From: Neoscytalidium dimidiatum
Lineage: Eukaryota > Ascomycota > Dothideomycetes > Botryosphaeriales > Botryosphaeriaceae
Direction: 5' to 3'
NCBI GenBank assembly: GCA_037367355.1
Contig: CM074700.1
Location: forward strand, 930,001-994,000
DNA length: 64,000 bases
Of the stretch, positions 45,927 through 57,076 are shown piece by piece (position 1 is the first letter of the stretch; each line of letters starts with the position of its first letter). Below the pieces are notes generated by a model that worked only from the letters and a program-made list of their open reading frames with translations, searched no databases and was not told the origin of the DNA. The position numbers were made by a program, and so were the translations under genes.

Positions 45927-46826
45927 CGTGTGTCGGGCAGAGGTGGGGGAGAAGAGCTGCGCGGTTGACAGAGCAATTGAGGGAGTGGAGCAAGGTTCTG
46001 GGAGGCGTTCGGGGGGGCAGGCGAGGGTACGCAATTATATGTTTGCGTGGGAAGATGATGGAGCTTTGGAGGCAGCTGCTGACGCCCGACCGCCCCCGAG
46101 CTGAGGGGCCCCTGCCACCATCCTCGCGCTGCCCGCCATGCCCCGTTCGGCCAAAGCGTCATTCGTGCGCGTCAGCACAGCTCGTGAATGCGCCACACCT
46201 GCAGCTCGTTGGAATGTCGCTGCCTGGCCTAATGCCCATGTTGCTTCGCGTCGTTGCGACCTCATCCTGCATCGTGGCGCAGCTCGACTTCCCGCTCCTC
46301 ACTCTCGCTGCCCCTGTCAATCGCTCCCGGCGCTCAACGGAGCTTCACCCTGCTGGCGTGCGCCATCCTTCCCCACACTGTGGATCACCCAAGCCCCCAG
46401 CAAACGCACTCTTGCGGCTATCCGGCATTTAAGCTCCATAAGGCTTACCTGGCCTGATGGTCTACACAGTTGTCAATTCTACTTCTCTGGACAACGCCAA
46501 TTGACTCTCCGCCGAAGCCCCGGATCATAGAGGCCTGAAGAAAAGAAAAAAGCTCGTTTGACCTACGATTGTTTGCTGGCTGACTCTCCTTCCTGACGAA
46601 CACGCAGGAGCAACACATCTGAACATGGCTCTTTCTCGTCGACTTCAGGATCGTAGTCAACTGCAGGACGCAGAGAAATCACGCATTACTCTTTAACACC
46701 CGATCGATCACCCAGAATCAAACCAAAACTCCTCCAGTTCTTGTATACCTTAAGCCATAAACGCCTCGTCAGCCATCACTCCGCCCCAACCCCGTCTGTG
46801 CTTCTCCCTCAAGACTAGCTGAATCC
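45927..46826. other. Promoter region of the VWA gene, no gene recognised
   Basis: 900 bp between the VWA start codon and the 3' end of the small basic-protein gene, both on the minus strand. Open frames are short and motif-free. Confidence 0.5.
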
Positions 46827-47159
46827 TCATCCTGCCAATATAGGCGAGCCTTTATTCTTCTTGTTGCTGCCAGGCAGAAGACGAGGCTTGGCAGGCCGGT
46901 GAGCTAACCGGGCCTTGGTGGCGTCTGCGGTGATGGTGATAGTGTTGTTGGTTGGCGGCAGCGGCAGCTTCAAGCAGAGGACAAACTTAGTTAGCCCAGG
47001 GCCGACTGCCGACTTTTTGACGGTGTCGCCCTTGTTGCGGGCGGTGTGCTGGCTCTTAGCTAGCTGATGAGGACGAGGTCGCAGCGTGCGGATGGGCTGG
47101 CCGGTGCCCGTCATGGCGGAGAACTTGCGAGCTGGAGACATGGTGAGAATACGAGCCAT
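46827..47159 (-). CDS. Small basic protein, function unknown
   Basis: Intronless 110-aa frame beginning MARILTMSPARKFS. It is rich in Lys/Arg and Pro, with no membrane segment, signal peptide or domain I recognise. The frame is open further upstream, but the Met at 47159 is chosen because the upstream residues look like a translated 5' leader, and a TATAAAG box lies about 130 bp before this ATG. A nucleic-acid-binding or ribosome-associated role would fit the charge, but this is a guess. The presence of a promoter and a stable frame makes it a probable real gene. Confidence 0.5.
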   Translation of the reverse strand: MARILTMSPARKFSAMTGTGQPIRTLRPRPHQLAKSQHTARNKGDTVKKSAVGPGLTKFVLCLKLPLPPTNNTITITADATKARLAHRPAKPRLLPGSNKKNKGSPILAG

Positions 47160-47285
47160 GTTGAGGTTGTTTGGTTGTCGATTGGTGACGGGTGTGTGGT
47201 TGAGGGTAAGCTGGTGTGGATGGAGCAAGAGAGATAGATTTTCGGATGTGGGGCAACGGGAAAAAGAATGTGGCAGTGGGATGAT

Positions 47286-47292
47286 CTTTATA
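47286..47292 (-). promoter_or_regulatory. TATA box of the small basic-protein gene
   Basis: TATAAAG on the minus strand, about 127 bp upstream of the ATG at 47159, followed downstream by CT-rich sequence. Orientation and spacing fit a fungal core promoter. Confidence 0.55.
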
Positions 47293-47496
47293 AGAAGTGG
47301 TGAGTATGCGAAAGTTAACTGACAACAAGCACAATAGGCACGACGGTTTACAATTGTCACAACAGTCTTTCTGAATTTTGAGTGAAGCGTGAGTGTTGAG
47401 AAGAAGGTGAAGTATTTGAGTGGCAGCATAACTGAAACAGCTCTGCAAATGATAGGCGAGCACCCCTCTGTATCTTTTGTCTTGCGCATCCGAAAG

Positions 47497-48466
47497 TTAG
47501 AACCCTAACCATTCGTGGGCAAGAAGCCTTTCTATCGCTGTAATAATGTCATCCCCAGCTAGATTTCCACCCCAGCGTTTCTTGGAAAGTGGGCGAACGA
47601 TGAATTCCTCAATGTATTCATTGATTTCATCCTGTAAGCTTTTCGGGTCGTGAGAGCGTTTTTCGTAGGACATGCTACCATTCGGCCCATCAAGAGAAGC
47701 CTCCCTACGTTAGTCGGCAAGGACATATCAGCAAGCCGATTTATTCACTTACATCATATCTCTTCCAGATGTTCGGCGCGTATCCGGGGAACATAGCCCG
47801 GTATTGGGTCCTGTCAGCGCCATTGAAAGCAATGATGCCAACAGCTCCAGGCCATAAGCCCCGCTCGTCCCGCTCATCAACCTCCACGTTCCGTGCTCCG
47901 TTCTTCTCGCGGTCTGCAACCAAACTGATATACACCTCCCATCTGTAGTGCTTCAGTTGGCAGATAAGCTTAATGCGTGCAAGATGCCGGGCGTCTTCTC
48001 CGAGAGCGGTCAGCCACTCTTTCAGCAGACTAAGTTGGCCCTTTCCATATGGCACCTTCCTCACGTCGAACTCCCACCGCGCGTTAGCGAGATAGTAAGA
48101 TAACGACTCATTCCGCATTTGTCTATTCACTAGACAGATCGCCGGGACCGGCACTGGGCTGTGTTGAGCACGACTTGTGAGGCCATGCTCAATCGTGAAG
48201 TTGTATATCTTATCGCGAAGCTCCCGCGGCAGAGACAGAAGGGTCAGCTGGCGATCTGATCCCGATGGTCCATCGTCTACTCTCAGTCTCAGTGAGGTAT
48301 GGAAGCGGAACGTTGCGATTAACTCACCACCCAATTTTGCCGTTTCGCATCTGTAGTGTAAGCTTTCCGACGTTGGCAGCGGAACGGAGACGGAAGTGGG
48401 GGCGTGCGATAGCTCCATCAATGCCGAGCCACAGGCAAAATCGCTATAGATCATTACATAGTACAT
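47497..48466 (-). CDS. 2EXR-domain protein, function unknown
   Basis: Two exons (48466-47753 and 47700-47497) give 305 aa. The 2EXR signature LSLPRELRDKIYNFTIE is followed by ICLVNRQMRNES, the pattern of a very large family of fungal F-box-like proteins with no known biochemical function. The second exon begins ASLDGPNGSM and ends HEWLGF. Two other points are open. An additional in-frame 72-bp intron (48327-48256, GTGAGT...ATCAG) could remove the stretch just before the signature, and starts at residues 5 or 17 are possible. The broken gene at 31715-32404 belongs to the same family. Confidence 0.7.
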
Positions 48467-49276
48467 CTAAGTCTCAATACTATGGGAAGTCATCAAACGA
48501 TCGCTCAGCGGCCTAGAAGGGAGAAAGTGCATGGTGAACAGAAACGTTAATGTCCGGAGATCGTCAACGCAGAAAGTCGTGGCCAAGCTAGCGCCGATCA
48601 TGTATCACGTGCACAAACTGAAGAACCCATGTAAGTCGCCACGTTCTAAGCTCCTTCGCTACCATATAGGCTATAAACTCTAGCTAATTAATCCGTTTGA
48701 TTTTCATTTAGAGATCGTTCACGAAGCTGTGTACGGACTTGTTTAAGGTGGAAAGGGCCGTACATATGAGGACGTATATTTGTCGTGTTAGTTGGCACCT
48801 TACACTCATATTATTGCCTATTTTCCATGGCCATTGAAAAAAAAAAAAAAAAAAAGAGAGAGAGAGGAGGGGTTATTCACCTAAAGCCATTGCCTTTTGA
48901 CAAGCACAAGGGCGCAGTGCTGACGGTTGTCGGATAATAGGATATACCGACCACGCCGGATTGTAGATTCTGTGACAGTGGGCAAACCTTCCCTCTAAAT
49001 GTAGAGAAATTTAGTAGCGGTCGCAAGAGAGTGATCGTTCACATTAATATACGAATATACTACTAGTTGCTACGTTCCAGTCTTGGTTTCTGTAAAACGT
49101 CAGCATGTACCCAACCTTACGCCGGTTGATAGGGCGGCGTAGTAAACATCATCCTCATCAGCCCCGCAATCCCCTATTATAACTCTTTCTACCAGGCAAT
49201 CACAGCCCTGGATAGGCATCAGAGCAGTTTTGATCTTCTTAAAAATCTTTTCTTATCATAAAAGAAGCGATTCAAT
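48467..49276. other. Intergenic, A-run and GA microsatellite
   Basis: No gene. A run of 19 A at 48837-48855 is followed by a (GA)n tract to about 48866. The remainder is A+T-rich. Confidence 0.5.
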
Positions 49277-50046
49277 ATGAGTGAGCCAGGTATCACGGAA
49301 GAAGAGTTCGAGGACGCAATCTCTCCACCAATAGCAGATCGTGAAATTGGAACCGCTTCTCCCAGACGACTCGATGATAGCACGTTCAGCTCAATTGCTA
49401 CTCTTCTCCCTCAACTCAAGAGACAGCAATTAAGCAGACGGACACGAATCTACGTGGTATTGCTGATGATCATTCGAACTAATTGTGTGGACTCCCTCAT
49501 CTTCAGCTGGTTGCGTGATGTAAGCCTGCCATGTACCAGCTGCAGGCTGCCGCAATATCTAGGTATCGCCTCAAAAGGTATTTTCAACAACAAGCAGAAT
49601 ACTGGGCTCATCAAAGCATCAAGATCCAAAACACCGGAAAATTTGGCACGGTCACCCATGCTCAGAGTTAATCCTCGCATGGAGAATACGCGCAAGTGTA
49701 TTCAGGGAAGGGCTGCTTCCTCTAAGGATAAAGACGCTATGAAAGAATTCGTGTGAATAATCTCAAGGACTTGAGGCGCCTACGTCAAGAATATCTTGTC
49801 ACGTTGATCAATCGTGCCGATTGCAACTTCGATCAGATTCTGGACAGGATACCCTTTCCACAGATAAAAGATTTCACGCCCCCTGATTTCCTTGAATGCA
49901 TGTTCTCGGCGTTAGAGCATCTCCATGAGGAAAAGTGTTGCAGTGAATGTATCGACCTGGGGAACGTTCCAGTGAAGAAAAATATATGTTTTACCGACTC
50001 TTGTACTACTACCATTTTGTTCCTGGCATCACTCCTTGCCTCATGA
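49277..50046 (+). pseudogene. Degenerate fungal serine/threonine kinase gene
   Basis: Two frames, 49277-49756 and 49753-50046, join into one kinase-like protein after allowing for a 2-bp TG duplication at about 49750-49753. The N-terminal part has RTRIYVVLLMI, and the second part has EYLVTLI, FDQILDRIPFPQIKDF, FSALEHLHEEKC and then LGNVPVKKNICFTD. These match the order of a family of fungal kinases found beside ankyrin/HET genes. The catalytic loop (normally HKDIK-x-x-N) is reduced to SECIDLGN, and the DFG motif is replaced by DSC, so even without the frameshift it would be inactive. The glycine-rich loop is missing. Most likely a pseudogene. Confidence 0.6.
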
Positions 50047-50423
50047 AGCATGGCCTCCCACATCCAATTGTCCAATGACACCGACGGGCATATAATATGA
50101 GCAGCTGAAGAAGTCATCCGGGCGTGAATATATGAGTTATTGGAGGCATACACATCCTGACGACTGCTTCAACTACCTACGTCTTGTACCCGTAAAGGAA
50201 ACAAAGAGATTGCTCATTCAATGAGAGATGGATCAATTTTCAGCCGGTGGAAGATTCTTACAGCTTCTATTTACCTTCGCAGGGACGGCAGGCACAAGTG
50301 GTTCGTTGATAGCTTTCAGAAAGGGCAGGTACGTAAGTGTGATATTTCAACGCGCCTCCGGCTGCCATCATTTTCCCACTCCACCTTCGTTCGCACACAC
50401 CACAGCCCTCGTCAATCGTGTTT
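50047..50423. other. Leader region of the small membrane ORFs, probable 5' UTR intron
   Basis: A GTACGT donor at about 50331 and an acceptor (CACACCACAG) near 50405 suggest an intron in the 5' leader of the small membrane ORF that begins at 50424. An upstream ATG at 50228 opens a short frame (MDQFSAGGRF) which, if spliced this way, ends at the TGA overlapping that ATG. Confidence 0.4.
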
Positions 50424-50591
50424 ATGAAGCTCACAACCGCCGTACCTCTCTTCATCGCCACCCTCGGTTGGATCCTCGTTGCCGCCTGCGCCACATTCAT
50501 TTCCTACTCCCTCTTCAAGCTCGCCATCGCCAGCAAGAAGCGCGACTGCATCAACATCGAAGGACCTCCGCCCGACGTCAACAATTTCTAA
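50424..50591 (+). CDS. Small single-pass membrane protein (55 aa)
   Basis: 55-aa frame starting MKLTTAVPLFIATLGWILVA, one strong hydrophobic segment (about 6-36) followed by a short basic and polar tail. It is compatible with a signal anchor. Codon use is C-ending and gene-like. It is 16 bp upstream of a second membrane ORF on the same strand in another frame. It may be an independent protein, a bicistronic partner, or the first half of a gene interrupted by a frameshift. Confidence 0.45.
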   Translation: MKLTTAVPLFIATLGWILVAACATFISYSLFKLAIASKKRDCINIEGPPPDVNNF

Positions 50592-50607
50592 GGTCGCAGT
50601 CGCCACC

Positions 50608-50934
50608 ATGCTGGACACTATCACTAACATGCTCCGCAAGATGCGCGCAATGATCTGCATCGCACCGGCCTGGCTCAAGCTCATTGGTTTGGTCATCCTT
50701 TTCTCTCCCTCCTGGTTCTTCTGCTTCTACTTCATGTTCAAGTTCAAGCGCGACTTGGCCTCTTGGAACGATATGGGTCAGGCTGTCGCCGCATTCATTG
50801 TGATCGTCATCATCTTCTCCATGTTGACCTTTGGTTACGTGTTCATACCCGCCTCTACCGCCTCTGACGTCGAGCGCGGTGAAGCCAACTCTTATCCGTT
50901 TGAACCCATTTCAGAACCCATTTCATCGGACTAA
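50608..50934 (+). CDS. Small two-pass membrane protein (108 aa)
   Basis: 108-aa frame from an ATG in good context (GCCACCATGC). Two hydrophobic segments are visible: LIGLVILFSPSWFFCFYFMF (about 25-44) and AAFIVIVIIFSMLTFGYVFI (about 61-80). The acidic tail contains a repeated EPIS. No family is recognised. The preceding 55-aa membrane ORF ends 16 bp upstream. The frame stays open upstream of this ATG, but that sequence is a shadow of the first ORF. Confidence 0.5.
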   Translation: MLDTITNMLRKMRAMICIAPAWLKLIGLVILFSPSWFFCFYFMFKFKRDLASWNDMGQAVAAFIVIVIIFSMLTFGYVFIPASTASDVERGEANSYPFEPISEPISSD

Positions 50935-51868
50935 GCTCTGTAAGATATTTTCAGCTACAATGCGAAGACAAAAGTTAACTTCTAGAGATTAGGGCACGGA
51001 ACTCAACCAGATCCCGTCATGCATCTCAGAAAACGAACGGGAACATACATGAAAGGCGGCACAGTGAGCTTTTAGAGGTTCCAAGGCAGCGATCCGATCC
51101 TCCTAATATTCAATGCATGATGCATTACATGTACATTCTGTGTATCTTCGGGACGTGATTCAATGAGTTGAAGATTGACCACAATCTTGAGATATCTACG
51201 GCAGCTATTGCGCGTGTCTTCAGAAGAAGATCTGCGTTGTTTGACACCATCACGCTCAGACAGTACATTACATAACGCTTCGAACACTGCCTTGTAGCAG
51301 GCACGATCCGACGGTAAGTTTTTAATGCAAGAACTGCTAATGCGACGTTTTCTCAAGGTTTCGCGCCCAAAAACCTAGCGACGTAACAAGGCCGCCATCT
51401 CCGCAGTAGTGCAACGCTACAAGCTGCCCGACCTTTATAGGATCAGAATCCCTGAAAGCTTTTTAGTACCGAACATATATCCGACTCATAATCCACAGCT
51501 GAGCTATAGCCGTCCCGCGAAACAGTCTTGTAGCTATGCCGCTGTGAGCACATGATACGTCTCCGTCGCCGAACCGAGGTATTGGAGTGCCCCCGGCATT
51601 CGCACAGCGTGGAGATGGCCACCGTGGCCAATCAAATTTAATGAAATCTAATTCATTGCTATCACTTCGTCCGTAGGGAATTGACTTCTAACCCCGCATA
51701 CAGACCTGGTGAGCCTACATACCGCATCCCATTCAAAAGCAACAAACTTGCCGCTAACTTATCAAACGGAAATGTCTGTCCCACTTCTGTCCGAGAATTT
51801 TCTGGACGCAATTTTAGCCTATCGACGGAGCCCGATCATAAGCTAATCAAAGATACCCTACGTCAGGC
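50935..51868. other. Intergenic, no gene recognised
   Basis: About 930 bp between the small membrane ORF and the STAND-N gene. Only short motif-free open frames occur on either strand. Confidence 0.5.
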
Positions 51869-53315
51869 ATGGAGCTCGCCGCTGCCGTCATCGGTCTCAG
51901 CGGCAAGGCCGTCATCATCGCTAACGATCTGTACGAGCTCCATGGCAAATTCAAAGACGCTGGTTCAACAATTGACGCAGTCTGCCATGAGGTTGAGGTT
52001 ATTCGCGCTTCTCTCGCCAGGGTTCAGCGCTTGTTGGAGAAAGATTGCGCGCAAGGGATCGAATTTAGCGATGACCTCCGAGATATCTTTAACATGGCCA
52101 TTGCCGGATGTACAGTAGTCCTGTCATGCCTGGATGATGAGATTAAAAATTTACTTTCGGGATCAAAACACGAAGGCAATGGGGGAATCGGGTGGAAAGT
52201 AAAAGCAAAGTACTTGTGGAAAGAGGAAACTATGATGGACTTGCTGCAGAAGCTTCGCGGACAGCAAGGGGCGATTTCCTTGCTATTTCAGTCTTTGCAA
52301 ATGTGAGTTTGATTCTGCCGACATTCGACTCGTGCTGACAAAATCAAGGGAGTCGTTGTCGGAACTGCATCATCTTCTGCGTGATCGATCTGCAGAAATG
52401 CAACGATCGCAAGCAGCTACGGACATCGTCAGACAAACTTACCCTGAGGTCAACGTGCCGGAATCCACATTCAACGATTTGGACTCTGAGACCGACTCTG
52501 TCATCAGCACCACCGAGTTCGCCTTTGATGATGAGATTATCAATTCCAAGGCATACCGTCGAGCCCTCAGCGCGGCATATTGGAGACATCGTACCAAACC
52601 CCCATCCTTGGACTCTATCCCAGAAAATGGACACCACGGATCAATTTCAGACCCCACGGATACCAAAGACAGAGAGGACCAGTCCGAGCAGCCCTCCGCA
52701 GATACCGAAAGCCGACCAACACCGGAAACGACCTCCACGACCTTCGCCGACCCGCTCCCGGCCTACGAGCCACCCCTTCCACCACCCATCGACACCGCCC
52801 CCACAAGCAGCGATCAACCCGAATACACCCCAAGAACTCCAAGCCTGTCCTCCCCCCTCTCCGCCACCCTCCCTTCATCCTCGACCTCCTCCTCCTCCTC
52901 CTCCGCCCCAACGCCCACAACCCCCCATTTCGAACCCGACCTCGACCCCCTCACCGCCGCGATCAGCAAATCCCTCGCCTCCTTCAGGCTCCGCGCCCCA
53001 GAAGCCCCTACCACCCGTGTCCCGCAGCCAAACCGCCCACCCATCCCGCTCGCCCCGCGCCTCGACGCCGACCAATCAGCCCGCGGCCGAGACGGAGATG
53101 GTCGCGACGTCGGCGAGGCTCCCCCGCCGTCGTCGCCGTCGGCGGCGGCGCGCTCCGCCTCCCGGAAAGAGAGGAGGGAGAAGGCGGCGGCGGCGAGGGC
53201 GAGGAAGTGGGAGGAGAAGAAGAAGAGGAGGAGGAGGAGGAGGGGCAAAGCTGAGAGGGGTGCGAGAGGGGTGGTTGTCGGCGAAGGAGGTTATGGATTG
53301 AGGTTTGGGTGTTGA
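51869..53315 (+). CDS. Protein with fungal STAND-type N-terminal helical domain
   Basis: Two exons (51869-52302 and 52349-53315, 46-bp intron, phase 2) give 466 aa. The first 145 residues (starting MELAAAVIGLSGKAVIIAND) have the amphipathic helical pattern of the fungal N-terminal domain found at the front of STAND/NLR-like and ankyrin proteins. There is no NACHT or NB-ARC domain after it; the remainder is disordered, rich in Pro/Ser/Thr (a run of serines and proline clusters), and ends with a strongly basic KKRRRRRRGK segment that could be a nuclear-localisation signal. It may act as a free-standing adaptor. It lies 0.7 kb upstream of a large ankyrin gene on the same strand. The 3' part is G+C-rich with GA-rich tracts, so its end is less certain. 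Confidence 0.7.
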
Positions 53316-54039
53316 TCGGCCCGTTGTGGAGATGATTGGCCGCGGGAGGCGGATCGGAAGAAAAAGAGATTGTCGAGCTTTGATGATTCGCGTGGAGGGC
53401 TGATTGGGTCGATGGCTGGCATCAACACTGCAGCGGAAGAGAGATACCACCGTCGGAACTGCTGCCGACCAAAGGTCGTGTACGTCCGGAGCCAATAATG
53501 AGGCGAAACAGAGTGGGGCGCGCGGAGAGCTGGGAGTTGGAGCAGTCGTCTGCATTTAGATATTCAACCCGTTAGGCGATATTTCCGTTCGGACGCGTGG
53601 TTTCAGTGCTCATGAATAACTGGTGTCGTACTTGCAGTAGTTTCAACGGATTTGCAGCTATCCTGTGCGGAACAAGCCTGTACTGTTTTGCCAAGTAGGT
53701 TAATGTTTCAGGCCTGTGCGTATACGATGATCGTCTCCGGTCAAGAACAGCCGTCTGATGGCGAGTGGAACTTCGTTTCCTCTTTTGGACGAAAGCTCCA
53801 GCGCACGACATTGCTTTTCCCGTCAATATCCGCTTCTCGCTTGGACGGCGTGCAAGTCGGGCCAATAGCGAGGGTCTGCGTCGCATCCATAACTGTGGCA
53901 CTGCTTCAGCTCCGTTAAAGAAGCAGCTCCCACCCGATGCCGTGGACTCTCTTCATCCGCCGTCTTCTTTCCCGTATCTTCTTCCTGAAGATACTTGTCG
54001 CAGTTTGTTCTGCACGATTATTGCAGAGTGCCGCCGACC
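53316..54039. other. Promoter region of the ankyrin gene
   Basis: About 720 bp with no recognisable gene. It includes a CT-rich tract (53956-54000) shortly before the ankyrin start codon. Confidence 0.5.
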
Positions 54040-57000
54040 ATGGCCGACCCGCCCAACAGAGCACAGCCACAGGCAGCCGCAAGCCTTATCGATGATGATC
54101 CGGTGACATACCATATCCTCGCGACCGCCGCGCTGTACGGTCAGAATACCCTGATGTCTTGCGTTCTGGATGGAGGTCACAGCGTTGAGACCGTAGGCCC
54201 TCTGGGCACACCCCTCCAAGCCGCCAGCCTGATGGGCAACGAATTGACCGTCCGCATGCTGCTCGAGCGAGGTGCCAGCATCAACGCCTGCGGTCCGTTC
54301 ATGGATCCTTTGCAAGCCGCCGTCATCAACGGCCATCTGCCCATCGTCAATCTCTTACTTCAGAATGGCGCCAGCGTCAACGCCACAGGCGGGGTTTACG
54401 GGAACGCGCTGCAAGCCGCTGCTCACCGTGGGCATCGGGACGTTGCGGAAGTCTTGCTTGATGCCGGCGCTCGGATGGAAAACCCTGGGCGTTTTAGAGA
54501 CGCTTTCCATGCTGCCGCACATGCGGGGCAGGCTGATGTTGTCCGTCTCCTGTTTGACAAGGGCTACCGCTTCGATGTATCGCCTCTTGAGACTTCCCCC
54601 CACGGCCTTGCCCGGCCACTGATTCCCCGGAAGAATCTGTTGCGAGAAGCGTCCCCGAGTCGAAGTAAAGATCGCGGTCATGGCAGAATGGAATCTCAAG
54701 GGTACGAGGATACGGCGCTGTTTCCGTCGCTCCCCGATTTCGAAGAGTTGCTCGACTCTCTTGACAAGGCCATTATCCCGTGGAGCAAAGCTGAAGACAT
54801 GCAAACGAGCGGACGGCTTCTCACATTCGAGGAGCTCAACAAGGAATACGACCCTCTCGAGGTAGCGGTCGTGAACAATCACAATGGCGTCTTCAGCTTC
54901 ATCCTCGAAAACCGCGTCAAGCTGCGCGTCCGCCCTTCTCATCTGTCAAATGCCCTCGCCGCAGCTTCCAGAATCGGAAACATCAGAATGATCCAGACGC
55001 TCGCGGCCATCGATGGCACCTTGCAGCCCTCCGCCATCCGTGCCGAAATTTATGAGGCGGCGTCCCACGGGCAGGTCGCGACTCTCGAAGTGCTTCTCGA
55101 GTACGAAAAGAAACTTGCCGCGCCGGCCGGAGACCCAGCGTACCCGTACCACCGTCATCCATCGGCCGCCGAGCTGAAGAAATTCCATGTGAGCACCACC
55201 GTCCGCGCTTCATAGCCGCCAGGTCACTCATCCACGCCACCCCCAGGCCTCAAGAACCGGCGTCACGAACCCCCGCGCCATCCCGCTCCTCGCAGCCGCA
55301 GCCCGTTCCAGAGACACCGCCACCCTCGCGCGCGCCCTCGCCCTCGCCGCCACCGCCGCCCGAGAAAGAGAAAGCCTCCAGCGCACCGCCCTCCGCGAAG
55401 CCGCGGCCGCGTCCATCTCCACCACGGCCGATGAGGACGAGGACGAGTACGAAGACAAGGACGAGCGCGACGACGGCGACGGCGAGGAGTCGGAAGCGGG
55501 GATCGGCGTCGCCGTGCTGCTCGTGCACGAGGTGGTCGCGCGGTGCGGCGGGGCGACGGTGCGGGCGTGGCGGGGCGGTGCGAGTCTTCGGAAAGCGCTG
55601 TCGGCGGCGGAGGTGGAGGTTGGGAGGCAGGAGGAGGGAGAGGAGGAGGAGGAGGAGGAGGAAGAGGAGGAGGGGCAGGCGTGGTGTCCGGTGTTGGGTG
55701 CGTTGGGGAGGGAGGGGTTGCGGGAGGGGGGAGTGCAGGTTGGGGAGAAGGGCGCTTTTTCGCGGTCGGGGGCCGTCGTGAGGTGGGTGCTGAAGAGGTT
55801 CCCGGAACTGGGCGTAAGCGGGGAGGGGAGCGGGTTTTTGTTGCAGGTGGCGGTGGTGGATGGGGATAGGGAGTCGGTGAGGCTCTTGACCCAGAGCGGG
55901 GTGAACGTTAACCACGCAGGGCATTATTATGGCACGGCGCTTCAGGCTGCTGCCAGATTCGGAAGAACCTCCCTGGTGCACCACCTCCTGGAGATGGGAG
56001 CGGACGTCAATGTTCTCGGTGGTGCGTACGGCAGCGCTTTGCAGGCGGCTGTGGCGGCAGAAGAGCTGGAAATCGTCCGGACTCTGATCGCTCACGGCGC
56101 CAATGCCAATGCGCACTACGTGCCTCCGACGAATCACCTTGACGACAGGCGGCCTCTCCTAGCGATCCAGCTTGCGGTTCAATCCGGAAACATCGAGATC
56201 ACAGAAATCTTACTCGACGCCGGGGCTGACGTGGACGCCGATCCTGAGAGAGTCAGGATGGTGGCAGCGACTGGCGGATCCGGGACCATCTTCGAGCGCC
56301 CAACTCCCTTGATCACGGCTTGTGGACGCGCAGATGGCTTCGAGCTTGCCAAACTGCTCATCGAGAGGGGTGCGGTCGTGAATGCTTCTGCAAAGCCGCC
56401 GGTTCATTACGCTGACGATTGGGTCGTGAATCAAGCAGTGTGCGAAGAAGTAAGCCCGCTACTCATAGCTTGCTGGAAAGGGCACGACCGGATCGTCCAG
56501 CTGCTGCTGGATAGCGGCGCCGACTTGAAGACAAATGCAGATTGCAGTATGGACCCACTTACGATTGCAGCCAGGGCAGGACAATTGAAGGTCGTAGAGC
56601 TGCTGCTCAGGCATGGGGCCGCAATATATGGCCTATACCACGCGCCGGCCTTACCGAATGGAGCTATCCAAGCGCACCGGCACAAAATCGTTCAGCTACT
56701 CCAAGAGAAAACGGCAGGATTGCCAGATGCCGCCTGCAGAGAGACATTGAAGATGGCTGTCCTTCTATTCGAAGCACTTTTGGCTAGTCAGCTCGACCCT
56801 TGTATCTTCGAGGCTTTCGTTTTAGGCTTGCTTGAGCACCGAGGGTGCTGTTTGCCCTTGTCGCACGGCGTGATGCGCCAGATTCCGGAGATTCTACTGG
56901 AGCAGGGCAAGAAAGTTCACTTCACTTCAGCGACCCGTGACGCTTTCGGTCGGAATGCCTGGGCTCAGGAGGATGACGAAACCAAAGGCTTGTGGCTAGG

Positions 57001-57076
57001 TTTGGATGAGAAACAGGAGATGGAGTGTGGTTGGGTTATGGTGTCTGCCACCGATGCAGATCATCTCCCACGCTAA
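54040..57076 (+). CDS. Large ankyrin-repeat protein (992 aa)
   Basis: Two exons (54040-55188 and 55247-57076, 58-bp intron, phase 0). The start MADPPNRAQP has the context GACCATGG; a Met 15 codons upstream is possible. The N-terminal half has at least four ankyrin repeats (TPLQAASLMGN, DPLQAAVINGH, NALQAAAHRGH), the fungal LQAA type. The centre holds an acidic region (DEDEDEYEDKDERDD) and a run of glutamates. The C-terminal half has about six more repeats (TALQAAARFGR, SALQAAVAAEE, PLLIACWKGH, DPLTIAARAGQ). No enzymatic or NACHT domain is visible. Ankyrin arrays bind proteins. In fungi such LQAA arrays often form the sensor part of NLR-like genes, so an interaction with the neighbouring STAND-N protein is conceivable but unproven. 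Confidence 0.88.
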
